A program made the translations under genes and the position numbers. 64,000 nt of DNA from NCBI GenBank assembly GCA_052318935.1, contig JBQRKO010000017.1. One strand, given 5' to 3'. Numbering within the stretch: the stretch's first letter is position 1; every line of letters begins with the position of its first letter. Positions 34,021 through 42,251 of the stretch are shown here, one piece after another. The notes beneath the pieces were generated by a model. The model did no database searches, was not told the origin of the DNA, and worked only from the letters and a program-made list of their open reading frames with translations. This DNA comes from Niallia sp052318935 (GTDB lineage Bacteria > Bacillota > Bacilli > Bacillales > Cytobacillaceae).

Positions 34021-34512
34021 TTATTTGATTTTCCTGTCCTGTGCTGTCGGTGGTTGCTGACTAGACCGACGACGAATGTCGGATGCAAGGACTGCAATGG
34101 TCGCTGTCAGGAATACAAGCTGCATTATGGTGCGAGGGACCAGAGCATCTGCAGGATTGGTTGTGAGACCTTCGAGTGCTATATAGATATTGGCTGGGAA
34201 CATCACAATAAGCAGGACAGTGAGCCCGCCTGCTGCCCAAAGGACTGTCGGCCGCCACAGCAATCCAACAGCGCCGGCCAGTTCCAGTATACCAGTGATG
34301 GTCACAATTAAGCCAGGGTATGGCAGTGCTGGTGGGACCATGCTGATAAGATCTTCCCGCATCCAGACGAAATGAACCACCCCGGTCAGCACGAACATTG
34401 CTGCTAGTCCGCCCCGAAGTGCGACCGGCCATGACCGTAGACGGCTTACCCCTGCGGCTCCTGCTCCGAGAATCGCCAGTGTGACAACGACAAGTACAAT
34501 AAGTGGTTCCAT
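34021..34512 (-). CDS. DoxX-like membrane protein, likely acquired
   Basis: A 163-residue protein with about four to five membrane helices (LIVLVVVTLAILGAG, GGLAAMFVLTGVVHF, TGILELAGAVGLLW, LTVLLIVMFPANIYIAL). The FVLTGVVHF...ISMVPP and FPANIYIA motifs are found in DoxX-like quinone-associated membrane proteins. Its DNA is strikingly G+C-rich with codons unlike its neighbours, pointing to horizontal transfer. Nevertheless it has a good local ribosome site (AGGAGG) and a MarR-type operator upstream (34680-34705). It lies between two gene remnants. DoxX-like proteins are often found in operons responding to electrophiles or oxidants. Confidence 0.8.
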   Translation of the reverse strand: MEPLIVLVVVTLAILGAGAAGVSRLRSWPVALRGGLAAMFVLTGVVHFVWMREDLISMVPPALPYPGLIVTITGILELAGAVGLLWRPTVLWAAGGLTVLLIVMFPANIYIALEGLTTNPADALVPRTIMQLVFLTATIAVLASDIRRRSSQQPPTAQDRKIK

Positions 34513-34539
34513 TGTATTTCCTCCTATAATTCGTAATTT

Positions 34540-34677
34540 TTACATTTCAAAGTTAAATCCAGAAGTATCACGAGTTGTAAATTCTTTAAACCCGCAGTTC
34601 ACTGGACCTAAATTGTTTAGATACTCTACTCTTTCAGCTAGACTTCTGTATTCTGATTCTTATTCAATCAATGTCCA
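34540..34677 (-). pseudogene. C-terminal remnant between the MarR operator and DoxX
   Basis: The frame reads WTLIE, a TAA stop (34660-34662), then ESEYRSLAERVEYLNNLG, PVNCGFKEFTTRD and ends SGFNFEM. It has no start and directly abuts the operator at 34680-34705. It looks like the tail of the gene originally driven by that promoter, now replaced by DoxX. Family not recognised. Confidence 0.5.
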
Positions 34678-34679
34678 TC

Positions 34680-34705
34680 AAAGCGTATAGATACTATACA
34701 CTTTT
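34680..34705 (-). promoter_or_regulatory. MarR-type operator/promoter driving DoxX
   Basis: On the minus strand AAAGTGTATAG-TAT-CTATACGCTTT is a near-perfect palindrome of the same design as the operator over the MarR gene. A TTTTGA-N17-TATACG pair suggests a promoter inside it. Shared operator implies common repression of both genes. Confidence 0.65.
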
Positions 34706-34734
34706 TTCAAAAAAAATTCCCTGTGGGGCTTCGG

Positions 34735-35193
34735 TTATATTTGACTCAATTTTTCTTCTATTTTCACTAAAAAGTCTTTTGCAAAGGCTACCTTTTCAGC
34801 AGGAACATCCTGTAAAATTTCGACGACCATTTTCTTAAATTTTTTATGATGCTCCAAATGATGAGCATAGGCAACTTCACCTTTAGTCGTTAATTTCAGA
34901 ATAATCCTCGACTGATTGCGAATATCCCTCTCTTTTATGATCAGCCCCTTCTGCTCAAGTTTTTTAAGTACTTGGGATACCGCTCCCTTGGTCACCCCAC
35001 AATACTCAGCTAGTGCTGTAATATGGACACCTTCATGTTCCTTTATTTCTTTAAGTGTATAAATCTCCGAATGATATAAAGGTTCACCCACTCCATAGTC
35101 CTTATTTTTCCGATCTACTTTAGAGAACGTATTAATCAAATCCAAAAGGACATCACTAATCTTCTCTTTAGAAATTTCATCTTTATTCATCAT
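34735..35193 (-). CDS. MarR family transcriptional regulator, probably leaderless
   Basis: A winged-helix repressor of about 152 residues: an N-terminal dimerisation helix, then the DNA-binding part HITALAEYCGVTKGAVSQVLKKLEQKGLIIKERD, with the wing RDIRNQSRIILKLTTKGE. No ribosome site precedes any candidate start. Instead TTGACA (35228-35223) and TACACT (35205-35200) are 17 bases apart, and the predicted transcription start falls on the ATG at 35193. That suggests a leaderless mRNA. The -10 lies inside a palindromic operator, implying autorepression. It also has a matching operator before the neighbouring DoxX gene. Confidence 0.88.
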   Translation of the reverse strand: MMNKDEISKEKISDVLLDLINTFSKVDRKNKDYGVGEPLYHSEIYTLKEIKEHEGVHITALAEYCGVTKGAVSQVLKKLEQKGLIIKERDIRNQSRIILKLTTKGEVAYAHHLEHHKKFKKMVVEILQDVPAEKVAFAKDFLVKIEEKLSQI

Positions 35194-35228
35194 ATAAAAA
35201 GTGTAAAGCATCTATACACTTTTGTCAA
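35194..35228 (-). promoter_or_regulatory. promoter and palindromic operator of the MarR gene
   Basis: -35 TTGACA at 35228-35223, 17-base spacer, -10 TACACT at 35205-35200. The palindrome AAAAGTGTA/TACACTTTT (35197-35223) covers the spacer and -10, so binding would block RNA polymerase. It is the same motif as 34680-34705. Confidence 0.7.
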
Positions 35229-35679
35229 TCAATTCCTATCCCATCAGAAATCATGGCAAGTTTTGCAAATTCCTTATACACAAGAAGAAGTCTATGAAAA
35301 ACTCTATTTTATTCATAAACCAAAAATTCAGGATAATAAAAATGATAATTGTAACAAGTGCAAAGCCAATAATTCACCAAATAGAACGCTTCTGCAATAC
35401 AAGAATTCATGAATAATGTCAGAACACTAATTATTCGATTCTTTATGTAACTATGTTTTATGTAATTTAATCTCTATTACTCTGATACAGCGTTAAGTGT
35501 TATAAGTTTAAAGTACCACTTTCGCCATCTTGCACTTGTCGAACTTTTATCACAAGAAACTACAACCTTCGGATTATACAGGCACCTAATTAAATAATTA
35601 ATTTTTGTAAAACATCCTTGACACCAAAAGGCTTCAAATTTTCACATGGGGATCAGATAAAAAGGTACAGAAAGATAAA
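35229..35679. other. intergenic region, possibly holding a plus-strand gene remnant
   Basis: No complete gene. A startless plus-strand frame 35242-35412 reads HQKSWQVLQIPYTQEEVYEK, then LYFIHKPKIQDN, to a TGA. It has protein-like composition and may be a decayed tail, but its family is not recognised. The rest is AT-rich without clear signals. Confidence 0.3.
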
Positions 35680-35880
35680 ATGGGAAAAAAGATTACTACT
35701 GCAAGCGCTAAAACAAGCTACTATATATTAACGAGCAGCTTATTCCTACTTTGGATAGTAGATAAAATAATTTTTGTTAGAAAAAATGAATTTGGAAATG
35801 TGTCTTTATTTGCAGCTTTATGCCTCTCCTTAATTATTTTTCCTATCGTTCAATTTTTTTCAGCAAAACAGTACAGATAA
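35680..35880 (+). CDS. small two-helix membrane protein
   Basis: A 66-residue protein: a short basic-polar N-terminus (MGKKITTASAKTS), one hydrophobic helix (YYILTSSLFLLWIVDKIIF), a charged loop (VRKNEFGN) and a second helix (VSLFAALCLSLIIFPIVQFF). Only a weak AGAAAG ribosome site precedes the ATG, but a perfect terminator right after the stop supports a real gene. Function unknown. It lies beside the envelope-stress operon but on the other strand. Confidence 0.55.
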   Translation: MGKKITTASAKTSYYILTSSLFLLWIVDKIIFVRKNEFGNVSLFAALCLSLIIFPIVQFFSAKQYR

Positions 35881-35888
35881 TGGCATTA

Positions 35889-35921
35889 AAGAGAGCAGCA
35901 CAAATAAAATGCTGCTCTCTT
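35889..35921 (+). terminator. terminator of the small membrane protein gene
   Basis: AAGAGAGCAGCA (35889-35900) and TGCTGCTCTCTT (35910-35921) form a perfect 12-bp stem. Confidence 0.85.
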
Positions 35922-35938
35922 ATTATATATGGAAAAAA

Positions 35939-36091
35939 TCAAACTAATTCCTGCACTGCCGATGTAATGTCTTTTGCTGTTAATTTATAGTATGCTTTTA
36001 GATATGTTGAACAGGATATATCCAAGTTTTAGTTTCTTCACAATATTCTAGCGATTTCATTAAGATTCCTATCTTCAATTGTTTTAAACAC
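35939..36091 (-). pseudogene. possible decayed gene tail downstream of the LCP gene
   Basis: The minus-strand frame reads FKTIEDRNLNEIARIL, two stops, then CSTYLKAYYKLTAKDI and TSAVQELV before TGA at 35939. An alternative frame supplies EYCEETKTWIYPVQHI between, as expected after a frameshift. Family not recognised; low confidence. Confidence 0.3.
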
Positions 36092-36143
36092 CTGGGAACA
36101 GGGAACCTTCTTAGTTAACGAGCATTTAATATAGTTTGTTTCA

Positions 36144-37070
36144 TTAATTGATAAGACTGTCACCAATCATTTTGTGTACTTTCTCCTTTTCTTCATCAGA
36201 CACAATGAAAAAATATTTTCCACCTTTTGAATCTTCCCCAATTACTTCATATTGTTCAACATTATTGCGTGTATTTTTATAATTTTTTTCGATATTTATC
36301 ATTTCTTCCAAAGAAATATTTGTTTTCACATTTTCCCCCAAAGAATCTAGAATATCGTCAAATTTAGAAACAGATGATATACTCATTCCTTTATCAATAA
36401 TGGCTGTTATTACTTTTCTTTGCCGCTCATTTCTTCCAAAATCATTATCTGGATCTAATTTTCTCATGCGGACATATCCTAACGCTTGGGGACCATCTAA
36501 TTCAATGTTTCCAAGTTGATAATGATACCCCTTTTTATAATATCCTTCATCATACCATTCCATTTCATTGTTAACGATTATTCCACCTAAAGCATCCACC
36601 ATTCCACTTAACGCTTCCATATTTACTTTTATATAGTAGTCCATTTTTATTCCAGCAAATTCTTCCACTGTATCAATCGCCATTTTTACTCCCCCTAACG
36701 CATAGGCAGAGTTGATTCTGTCTAGAGTACCGTTTCCAACTATTTCAGTTCTCGTGTCTCTTGGAATACTAACCATTTGCAATTTTTCTATTGAAGGATT
36801 CAACGTCATGACAATTAAGGCATCCGTCCTGCCAACGTCATTTTTCCGCTCATCTACTCCCATCAATAAAATGCTTATTGGCTTTTTTCCTTTAATATTT
36901 TCTTCTCTTTGTTTTCCTACTGTTTTCCCTTCTCCATCAATAGGTTCATAAATTTTATCAGCCGTTTTTTCAACACTTGTATATAAATATGCAATATATG
37001 CAACTAGCCCAATTACGATAACTCCAATCATACTTGATAAAGTAAGTATAATTTTTTTCTTCATAGCCAT
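36144..37070 (-). CDS. LytR-CpsA-Psr (LCP) family protein
   Basis: A 308-residue membrane-anchored protein with one N-terminal helix (about 7-30) and an extracytoplasmic LCP domain. Conserved stretches are SILLMGVDERKNDVGRTDALIVMTLNP, MVSIPRDTRTEI, LDRINSAYALGG and DNDFGRNERQRKVI, whose Asp and Arg residues bind the polyprenyl pyrophosphate. LCP enzymes (TagT/U/V) transfer teichoic acid or other glycopolymers from undecaprenyl carriers to peptidoglycan. The start ATG follows GGAG by 8 bases. It is third in an operon with an ECF sigma factor and a DUF4179 protein, so it is probably induced by envelope stress. Confidence 0.93.
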   Translation of the reverse strand: MAMKKKIILTLSSMIGVIVIGLVAYIAYLYTSVEKTADKIYEPIDGEGKTVGKQREENIKGKKPISILLMGVDERKNDVGRTDALIVMTLNPSIEKLQMVSIPRDTRTEIVGNGTLDRINSAYALGGVKMAIDTVEEFAGIKMDYYIKVNMEALSGMVDALGGIIVNNEMEWYDEGYYKKGYHYQLGNIELDGPQALGYVRMRKLDPDNDFGRNERQRKVITAIIDKGMSISSVSKFDDILDSLGENVKTNISLEEMINIEKNYKNTRNNVEQYEVIGEDSKGGKYFFIVSDEEKEKVHKMIGDSLIN

Positions 37071-37105
37071 CTCACTTTCTCCTCTAATCTTTTAATAAAT
37101 CTCTA

Positions 37106-38494
37106 TTACTCTATATTCACATTTATTTCATGATCATAATAATAACGATTAGGACTTATTATTGTAAGATCTTTCTCAAGAAGATTTCCATCGTCAAAAA
37201 CTAATACAGCCTCTTTATTTTGTTGTGAACCTATACTTTCACTTAGGTTTCTAATATATTCTCTTCCTTCTTTGTCTTTTAAAATAAACGGAAGATACTC
37301 ATCTACTGGAAACTTCGAATGATAATAAAAATAGGTTTTTCCGTCCTTCTCAACTACTTTTGTTATTGTCAAAAATTTATGATCATCTATAGGAACATTC
37401 GTTTCTCCAGCTTTATTTAAAGTGACTCCACTATTATTTCTCCAGCCCTGATCTGTTTTGTTTAAAGAGTAAGGAATAATAGAAATAGAATGTAGTGCTG
37501 GATCATTATTTTCAAAGTAACTTATAATCCGTTCTTTCCCTCTATAATGTCCTGCCACAGATGCACCAAGCCATTTTTTTGTATTTCCTTTATTATCTAC
37601 AATGATATAATCTAAGAATGCATCTTTATCGCTCATCGTACCTTGAACATACATTCTAATTGGTGTAATAACTACTTTTTCTATTACTATATTCGGACCA
37701 ATGTCATTAAGATTAGCATTTACTACTTCTTCTTTCACATTCTCTTTTGCTTTTTTACTTTCAATTGGTAGCATAAAATTCCATCTTCCGAATATGTTCT
37801 CTCCTTCCTCCTCACCTAATTTGTCAATCTTAAAATTCAATTCAAACTTATCCGGTAGATTCTCTATTTCCACTCTTTGTCCCTGAAGTTGATTTTCTTC
37901 AAATGGATTTTGGTTCTCATTGGTTGTTATAGAATTATTGTGGTTAAAGCTTCCTTTATTAATAGAAAATACAACTACCCCAGTATATTTCTTCTTATTT
38001 TTATCCAGAAACTCTCCATACTCTGTATCGAATGATCCATTTGTTCGAAAACCTTTGCTTTTGATATATACGTTATCCGGCAACATAGCAGGTGCACCTT
38101 TAAAGGTTTTATCACTTTCCACTTTGTATGATACTAATAATTGATATCCATCAAATATAGTTCGAGTAATTGTGATCTTTATACCGTTGCTAATTTGTGA
38201 AACTACTTCTTCATCTGCCACCTTTTCGTAATTATTCCCTAATGACAAATACTGTTGAATAGAAGAAATCATCGGTATATTTTGAGCAAACGAAGTAGGA
38301 TTACTACTTAGAAGAAAGATTGGTAGACAGATAGCAGCTAATGATGAAACGATCATCACATTTATTTTTTTCCAATTTCTTCTCACCGGAAGGCTCTGTA
38401 ATATATCTTGAATTTTATTGTCAATTCTTTCAGGCATTATCACTCGTTCTTTTTTAAATTTTTCTTTTATTTTATTATCCAGATCATGATTCAT
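37106..38494 (-). CDS. DUF4179 membrane protein, putative anti-sigma factor
   Basis: A 462-residue protein. A short cytoplasmic N-terminal part (1-45, with RIDNKIQDILQSLPVRR) precedes one membrane helix (about 46-64). A large extracytoplasmic portion follows, with the DUF4179 region (about 75-200, around TITRTIFDGYQLLVSYKVE) and a C-terminal DUF5643-like region. Proteins of this layout sit next to ECF sigma factors in Bacillus and are thought to hold the sigma factor at the membrane. Only 14 bases separate its start from the sigma gene stop, and 35 bases separate it from the LCP gene, supporting one operon. The anti-sigma role is inferred. Confidence 0.85.
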   Translation of the reverse strand: MNHDLDNKIKEKFKKERVIMPERIDNKIQDILQSLPVRRNWKKINVMIVSSLAAICLPIFLLSSNPTSFAQNIPMISSIQQYLSLGNNYEKVADEEVVSQISNGIKITITRTIFDGYQLLVSYKVESDKTFKGAPAMLPDNVYIKSKGFRTNGSFDTEYGEFLDKNKKKYTGVVVFSINKGSFNHNNSITTNENQNPFEENQLQGQRVEIENLPDKFELNFKIDKLGEEEGENIFGRWNFMLPIESKKAKENVKEEVVNANLNDIGPNIVIEKVVITPIRMYVQGTMSDKDAFLDYIIVDNKGNTKKWLGASVAGHYRGKERIISYFENNDPALHSISIIPYSLNKTDQGWRNNSGVTLNKAGETNVPIDDHKFLTITKVVEKDGKTYFYYHSKFPVDEYLPFILKDKEGREYIRNLSESIGSQQNKEAVLVFDDGNLLEKDLTIISPNRYYYDHEINVNIE

Positions 38495-38508
38495 TTACAA
38501 TCCCCCTA

Positions 38509-39051
38509 TTACTCATCAAGCTTTAATAATTTTTGTAATAATCTTCTTGCTTTTGAAAGACGTGATCTTACTGTTCCTTCTGGTATTTTTAATAGTTTAG
38601 CTATTTCTTTTGTTGATAAATCTTCATAATAAAAAAGAACCGTTACTACTCGGAATTCTTCTTTCATTGAATACACTGCACTATGTAAATCAATATTTAA
38701 ATATGTATCTTCACATATGGCGTTATTTTCATATAAGGTATCAATCGATATTATTTTCTTTCTAGCTTTTAGTATCGAGTTACATTCATTTATGAGTATT
38801 CTAATTAGCCAAGTTTTAAAATATCTATTTTTCTTCAATTTTTTAATATTTTCAAAAGCTTTTAAAATAGTAATTTGAATAACATCCTCTATATCAGATT
38901 CATTATGTAACATTGCTTTTGCTACTCGATACACATTGATTTTATTTTGTTGAATCAAAGATATAAATGCTTCTTTGTCTCCTTTCTTTGCTATAGAAAC
39001 CAAATCATCCTGTTTTTTTATTTTCATATCCTTTAAAACCATTAATCTCAA
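38509..39051 (-). CDS. ECF-type RNA polymerase sigma factor
   Basis: A 180-residue sigma-70 family ECF factor. Region 2 (DDLVSIAKKGDKEAFISLIQQ to YFKTWLIRILINECNSILKARKK) and region 4 (VLFYYEDLSTKEIAKLLKIPEGTVRSRLSKARRLL) are clear. The best start is a TTG at 39051 eight bases after AAGGAGG; later ATGs are too far or too close. It is the first gene of the sigma/DUF4179/LCP operon and probably autoregulated, though I could not identify a convincing ECF promoter upstream. The expected regulon is cell-envelope maintenance. Confidence 0.92.
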   Translation of the reverse strand: MRLMVLKDMKIKKQDDLVSIAKKGDKEAFISLIQQNKINVYRVAKAMLHNESDIEDVIQITILKAFENIKKLKKNRYFKTWLIRILINECNSILKARKKIISIDTLYENNAICEDTYLNIDLHSAVYSMKEEFRVVTVLFYYEDLSTKEIAKLLKIPEGTVRSRLSKARRLLQKLLKLDE

Positions 39052-39281
39052 AAAAATTTCCTCCTTCCTGGTATAATATTAGATAGTTTAAAAGCATAAT
39101 TTGTTCATTTTTTTTATAAATAATTCACCAGAATTCTCATTTAAACGTTGACCCTCAAATGTTTCAATTAAACTACAAAATTCATAATTAGACTAAACTT
39201 TCGATATTGAATAAATGAAAAGTTTCAGATACCCTTTCATTTCTCATTTAATAGGTTCAAATAGTTTTCATATAAAAACAA

Positions 39282-39307
39282 CCACCTTCTTTTAAGAAGA
39301 TAGCTGG
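39282..39307 (-). terminator. weak terminator-like hairpin after the HAAS gene
   Basis: CCACCTTCTT and GAAGATAGCTGG form an imperfect stem just past the gene, with a T-rich minus-strand tail. Confidence 0.4.
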
Positions 39308-39313
39308 AGTTCC

Positions 39314-40321
39314 TCATTTTGTAAAATGCTTAATCCTTGCTTTTCGAAAGCCTTGATAAGAGTCATTTATTGCAATAACTACTACGATAATTCCAGTTAT
39401 TATTAAAAATATTTTTGACCAATTATCGTGAAAAGCAAACAAATCATTCATATAAGTAATAAACGATTGATTAAATAAATCTGCATTACTGATCATGATA
39501 AGAAAAACACTTGCTGCAATAATTTGATAAAAAGCATTAAAAAGAGCTAATTTTTTCGTCCATTGACGTGCTATCATTTTATAAATAGCCATGACAACCT
39601 CTAAGACGATTACGATTCCTACGTTTATCCAGTAGGAATGCAAAACATCTTGATTAAAAGTAGGTGTTATAGACTTAAGCACTCCGTATTTCTTTTCATA
39701 AACACCGACTAAATTCCCCGCATTAAAATAGGCAGTCGCCCAAATGGCCGTCCATAATAATCCGCCAAACACTTCTATTTTGGAAATTCCTTTTCCCTTT
39801 GGTAGATGATGAAGGCTTTTTAAGTACTCTGGAGTCTATTCTTTTAAATGAGCAGATAACGGATGTTGATTTTTTGTTCTATCCGTTCGTTCTAAAATGG
39901 CAAACACGATTGTCAGCCAAAAGAACACTTGCATTCCCGTTCCAATAATATTTTCAATCCCGTCTGCAATGATTAGGTGAATAAGATTAATTACACCTTT
40001 CTCCCAGCTATAAGAAACAAGATTTTCTACAAGCAGCGTAATGAAAGAAATCGCTAAAGCAATTGGCAAAATCATTTTTAATAAATTCATATACACATCA
40101 AAATAACGTAGTCCAATTAAATGCATTGGTCGGTCTAAATAGCCACTTGCAAGAACAGCAGGATTTCCCAACTCAGAAAGAACGGCCTTCACCTCTTCTT
40201 CTGAATAGTCATCTGGCAGCATATCTTCAATTGTTGAATGAAGTTCCATCGCAATATCCTCGCGCTGCTTTTCAGGAAGCCTACGTATTACTTCCTGAAT
40301 ATATAGCTCTATTAAACTCAT
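39314..40321 (-). pseudogene. HAAS-domain membrane protein gene split by an amber codon
   Basis: The first frame (39836-40321) encodes 161 residues: the HAAS signalling domain (MSLIELYIQEVIRRLPEKQ, VLSELGNPAVLASGYLDRP) and two to three membrane helices. A TAG at 39838-39836 is followed in the same frame, without any shift, by TPEYLKSLHHLPKGKG, then EVFGGLLWTAIWATAYF and three more helices to 39314. The product would be about 335 residues, the size expected of HAAS/DUF1700-type membrane proteins. TGG or CAG to TAG would explain the break. The gene overlaps the PadR stop by four bases, the usual PadR-HAAS pairing. The downstream part could only be made by reinitiation (GTG at 39772) or readthrough. 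Confidence 0.8.
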
Positions 40322-40656
40322 GATTCATCCTCACCTTTTAATAAAATGGATAACTCTTTCGTCATCTTTTCCCATTCCTGCCTTAACTGCTCCAATATTT
40401 CCAATCCATATTCACTCAACACATAATACCTCCGTGGTCTGTTTTCCGAAGTATCCCAACTACTAGTTACCAACTCTTGTTTCTCCAAACGCCGAAGCAA
40501 TGGATATAAAGTACTCTGTTCGATCGTTATTCCACTCTTCTCTAATAATTGGACAAGCGAATAACCATATTGTGGTGTTCTCAACTGACTTAATACTGCC
40601 AATGTTAAGGTTCCTCTTCTTAACTCTGTTGTTAAAGATTGCAGCAAGCTACTCAT
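40318..40656 (-). CDS. PadR family transcriptional regulator
   Basis: A 112-residue winged-helix protein with the PadR pattern RRGTLTLAVLSQLRTPQYGYSLVQLLEKSGITIEQSTLYPLLRRLEKQELV and the wing ENRPRRYYVLSEYG. A C-terminal helix provides dimerisation. AGGAGGTGA directly precedes two adjacent ATGs; I use the second. It overlaps the HAAS-domain gene by four bases (ATGA). Two direct repeats upstream (40673-40722) are good candidates for its autoregulatory operator. The pair probably tunes a membrane stress response, but the partner is interrupted here. Confidence 0.92.
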   Translation of the reverse strand: MSSLLQSLTTELRRGTLTLAVLSQLRTPQYGYSLVQLLEKSGITIEQSTLYPLLRRLEKQELVTSSWDTSENRPRRYYVLSEYGLEILEQLRQEWEKMTKELSILLKGEDES

Positions 40657-40672
40657 CATTCACCTCCTGTTG

Positions 40673-40722
40673 TATACTGTGTATCATACACTATTTATAT
40701 ATACTATGCATCATACACTATT
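40673..40722 (-). promoter_or_regulatory. two 23-bp direct repeats upstream of the PadR gene
   Basis: TATACTGTGTATCATACACT... at 40673-40695 and TATACTATGCATCATACACT... at 40700-40722 agree at 21 of 23 positions, 27 bases apart. The placement just before the gene suggests PadR operator sites. Confidence 0.55.
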
Positions 40723-40804
40723 ATTGTTTCTATAACAATTAAAATTTTTAAATAAATCGAAAATATAGGAAAGTATGCTATATACTATTTTTAGGTGATG
40801 TCAT

Positions 40805-41707
40805 ATGCAAATTAATAGATTATTTGAAATCGTTTATTTGCTGCTAAATAAAAAAACAATAACAGCAAAACAACTAGCAGAGCATTTTGAAGTGTCTGTG
40901 CGGACGATTTATCGTGATATTGATACCCTTTCAGCTGCTGGAATACCGATTTACACCAATAGAGGAAAGGGCGGCGGCATCCGTCTTATCGATGATTTTG
41001 TGCTGAATAAATCATTGGTTTCTGATCAGGAGCAAAATGAAATATTAATGGGCCTTCAAAGCCTTAATGCTGTAAAAATTCCTGAAGCTGCTTCTGTACT
41101 TAACAAACTAAAAACTCTTTTCAACAAGCAAGCAATGAATTGGATTGAAGTTGATTTTTCTGATTGGGGCAGTGACAACACAGATCGAGTAAAGTTTAAC
41201 ACGCTTAAAACAGTAATTTTGGAAAAGACGATTATTTCGTTTGATTATTTTAGCTCTTATGGGGAAAAAACAGAAAGAATCGTCGAACCATTAAAGCTGC
41301 TTTTTAAAGGCCGTGGTTGGTATTTTTATGGTTTTTGCCGAGTGAAAAATGATTTTAGGCTTTTTAAAATAACCCGAATGAAAAATCTAAGTCGACTTAA
41401 CGAAACTTTTGACAGAGAACTTCCTGAAAATATTAGAGAAGAACAAGAATCTAATAGTACTAATATAGTAACCATCGTTTTAAAATTTGATGAATGTGTT
41501 GCCTATCGTCTTTATGACGAGATGGATCCCGCGTGTATTCATAAAAAGGAAGACGGAAGCTTTACGGCAACCATTACTTTCCCCGAGAACGAGTGGCTGT
41601 ACGGCTATATATTATCGTACGGTCAAAATGCGGAGGTTTTAGAGCCAAAACATGTAAAGGAAATAATAAAAAGCAAATATGAAAAAGGCTTAAAAAAATA
41701 TTTATAA
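40805..41707 (+). CDS. HTH-WYL domain transcriptional regulator
   Basis: A 300-residue YafY-type regulator. The N-terminal HTH (MQINRLFEIVYLLLNKKTITAKQLAEHFEVSVRTIYRDIDTLSAAGIPIYTNRGKGGGIRL) is followed by a WYL ligand-binding domain (IISFDYFSSYGEKTERIVEPLKLLFKGRGWYFYGFCRVKNDFRLFKITRM) and a WCX-like C-terminus. A ribosome site AGGTGAT lies seven bases upstream. It is followed closely on the same strand by two GyrI-like genes, which it probably regulates. Confidence 0.93.
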   Translation: MQINRLFEIVYLLLNKKTITAKQLAEHFEVSVRTIYRDIDTLSAAGIPIYTNRGKGGGIRLIDDFVLNKSLVSDQEQNEILMGLQSLNAVKIPEAASVLNKLKTLFNKQAMNWIEVDFSDWGSDNTDRVKFNTLKTVILEKTIISFDYFSSYGEKTERIVEPLKLLFKGRGWYFYGFCRVKNDFRLFKITRMKNLSRLNETFDRELPENIREEQESNSTNIVTIVLKFDECVAYRLYDEMDPACIHKKEDGSFTATITFPENEWLYGYILSYGQNAEVLEPKHVKEIIKSKYEKGLKKYL

Positions 41708-41771
41708 TATGACATATAGTTGTCAAGTTATCGTTGTTATACTCCTTTTATAAATGAAAGGAGTTTTAACT

Positions 41772-42251
41772 ATGGATTATGAAATCGTATATATTGAAGA
41801 GAAATCAGTAGCAGGCATAAAAATTCGCACGAACAACAATCGTCCTACTATGGGAATGGAAATTGGTGAACTATGGAGAGAATTCTTTGAAAAGGGTGTT
41901 TATCAGTCAATACCCTACAAACAAAATGATAAAACGATTGGTTTATATACCAATTATGAGAGTGATGCGAGTGGCAATTATGATATGGTAGTTTGTTGTG
42001 AAATTCAGCAGACTTCGGATTTACCTTTAAGTATTCATAAACAGACAATTCCTGCTGGAAAATATGCAAAATTTATTGTACACGGTGATGTACAGACAGC
42101 AGTAGGAGCGTTTTGGCAAAAACTTTGGACGATGGATTTAGATCGTAAATATAGTGCTGATTTTGAAGAATATCAAAGTGGCAGCGACGAGAAAGATTCG
42201 GAAATACATATATATATTTCCTTAAATGAATCAGAGGGTAATAATGAATAA
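41772..42251 (+). CDS. GyrI-like/AraC effector-binding domain protein
   Basis: A 159-residue stand-alone effector-binding protein. The visible pattern includes IVYIEEKSVAGIKIRTNN, IGELWREFFEKGVYQSIPYKQND and IGLYTNYESDASGNYDMVVCCEI. It ends with an AGKYAKFIVHGDVQTAVGAFWQKLW stretch, the SHV/GyrI fold seen in AraC-type and Rob effector domains. It may bind or modify a small hydrophobic molecule. The start is ATG 41772 behind AAAGGAG; the ATG at 41754 lacks a ribosome site. It overlaps the next gene by eight bases. Confidence 0.85.
   Translation: MDYEIVYIEEKSVAGIKIRTNNNRPTMGMEIGELWREFFEKGVYQSIPYKQNDKTIGLYTNYESDASGNYDMVVCCEIQQTSDLPLSIHKQTIPAGKYAKFIVHGDVQTAVGAFWQKLWTMDLDRKYSADFEEYQSGSDEKDSEIHIYISLNESEGNNE

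Noticed and set aside
34021..34512. Overlapping open frames in the DoxX region (34061-34432 minus, 33910-34311 plus)
   Set aside because: High G+C content creates spurious long frames. Only the DoxX frame has membrane helices, family motifs and an AGGAGG site.
35222..35416. Plus-strand 64-residue ORF MSINSYPIRNHG...
   Set aside because: No true ATG or ribosome site context, overlaps the MarR promoter/operator, and composition is not protein-like. A neighbouring frame looks more like a remnant.
39314..39772. Separate gene for the second half of the HAAS protein
   Set aside because: It lies in the same frame as the first half, directly after a single stop, with no ribosome site before the GTG. 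Better explained as one interrupted gene.
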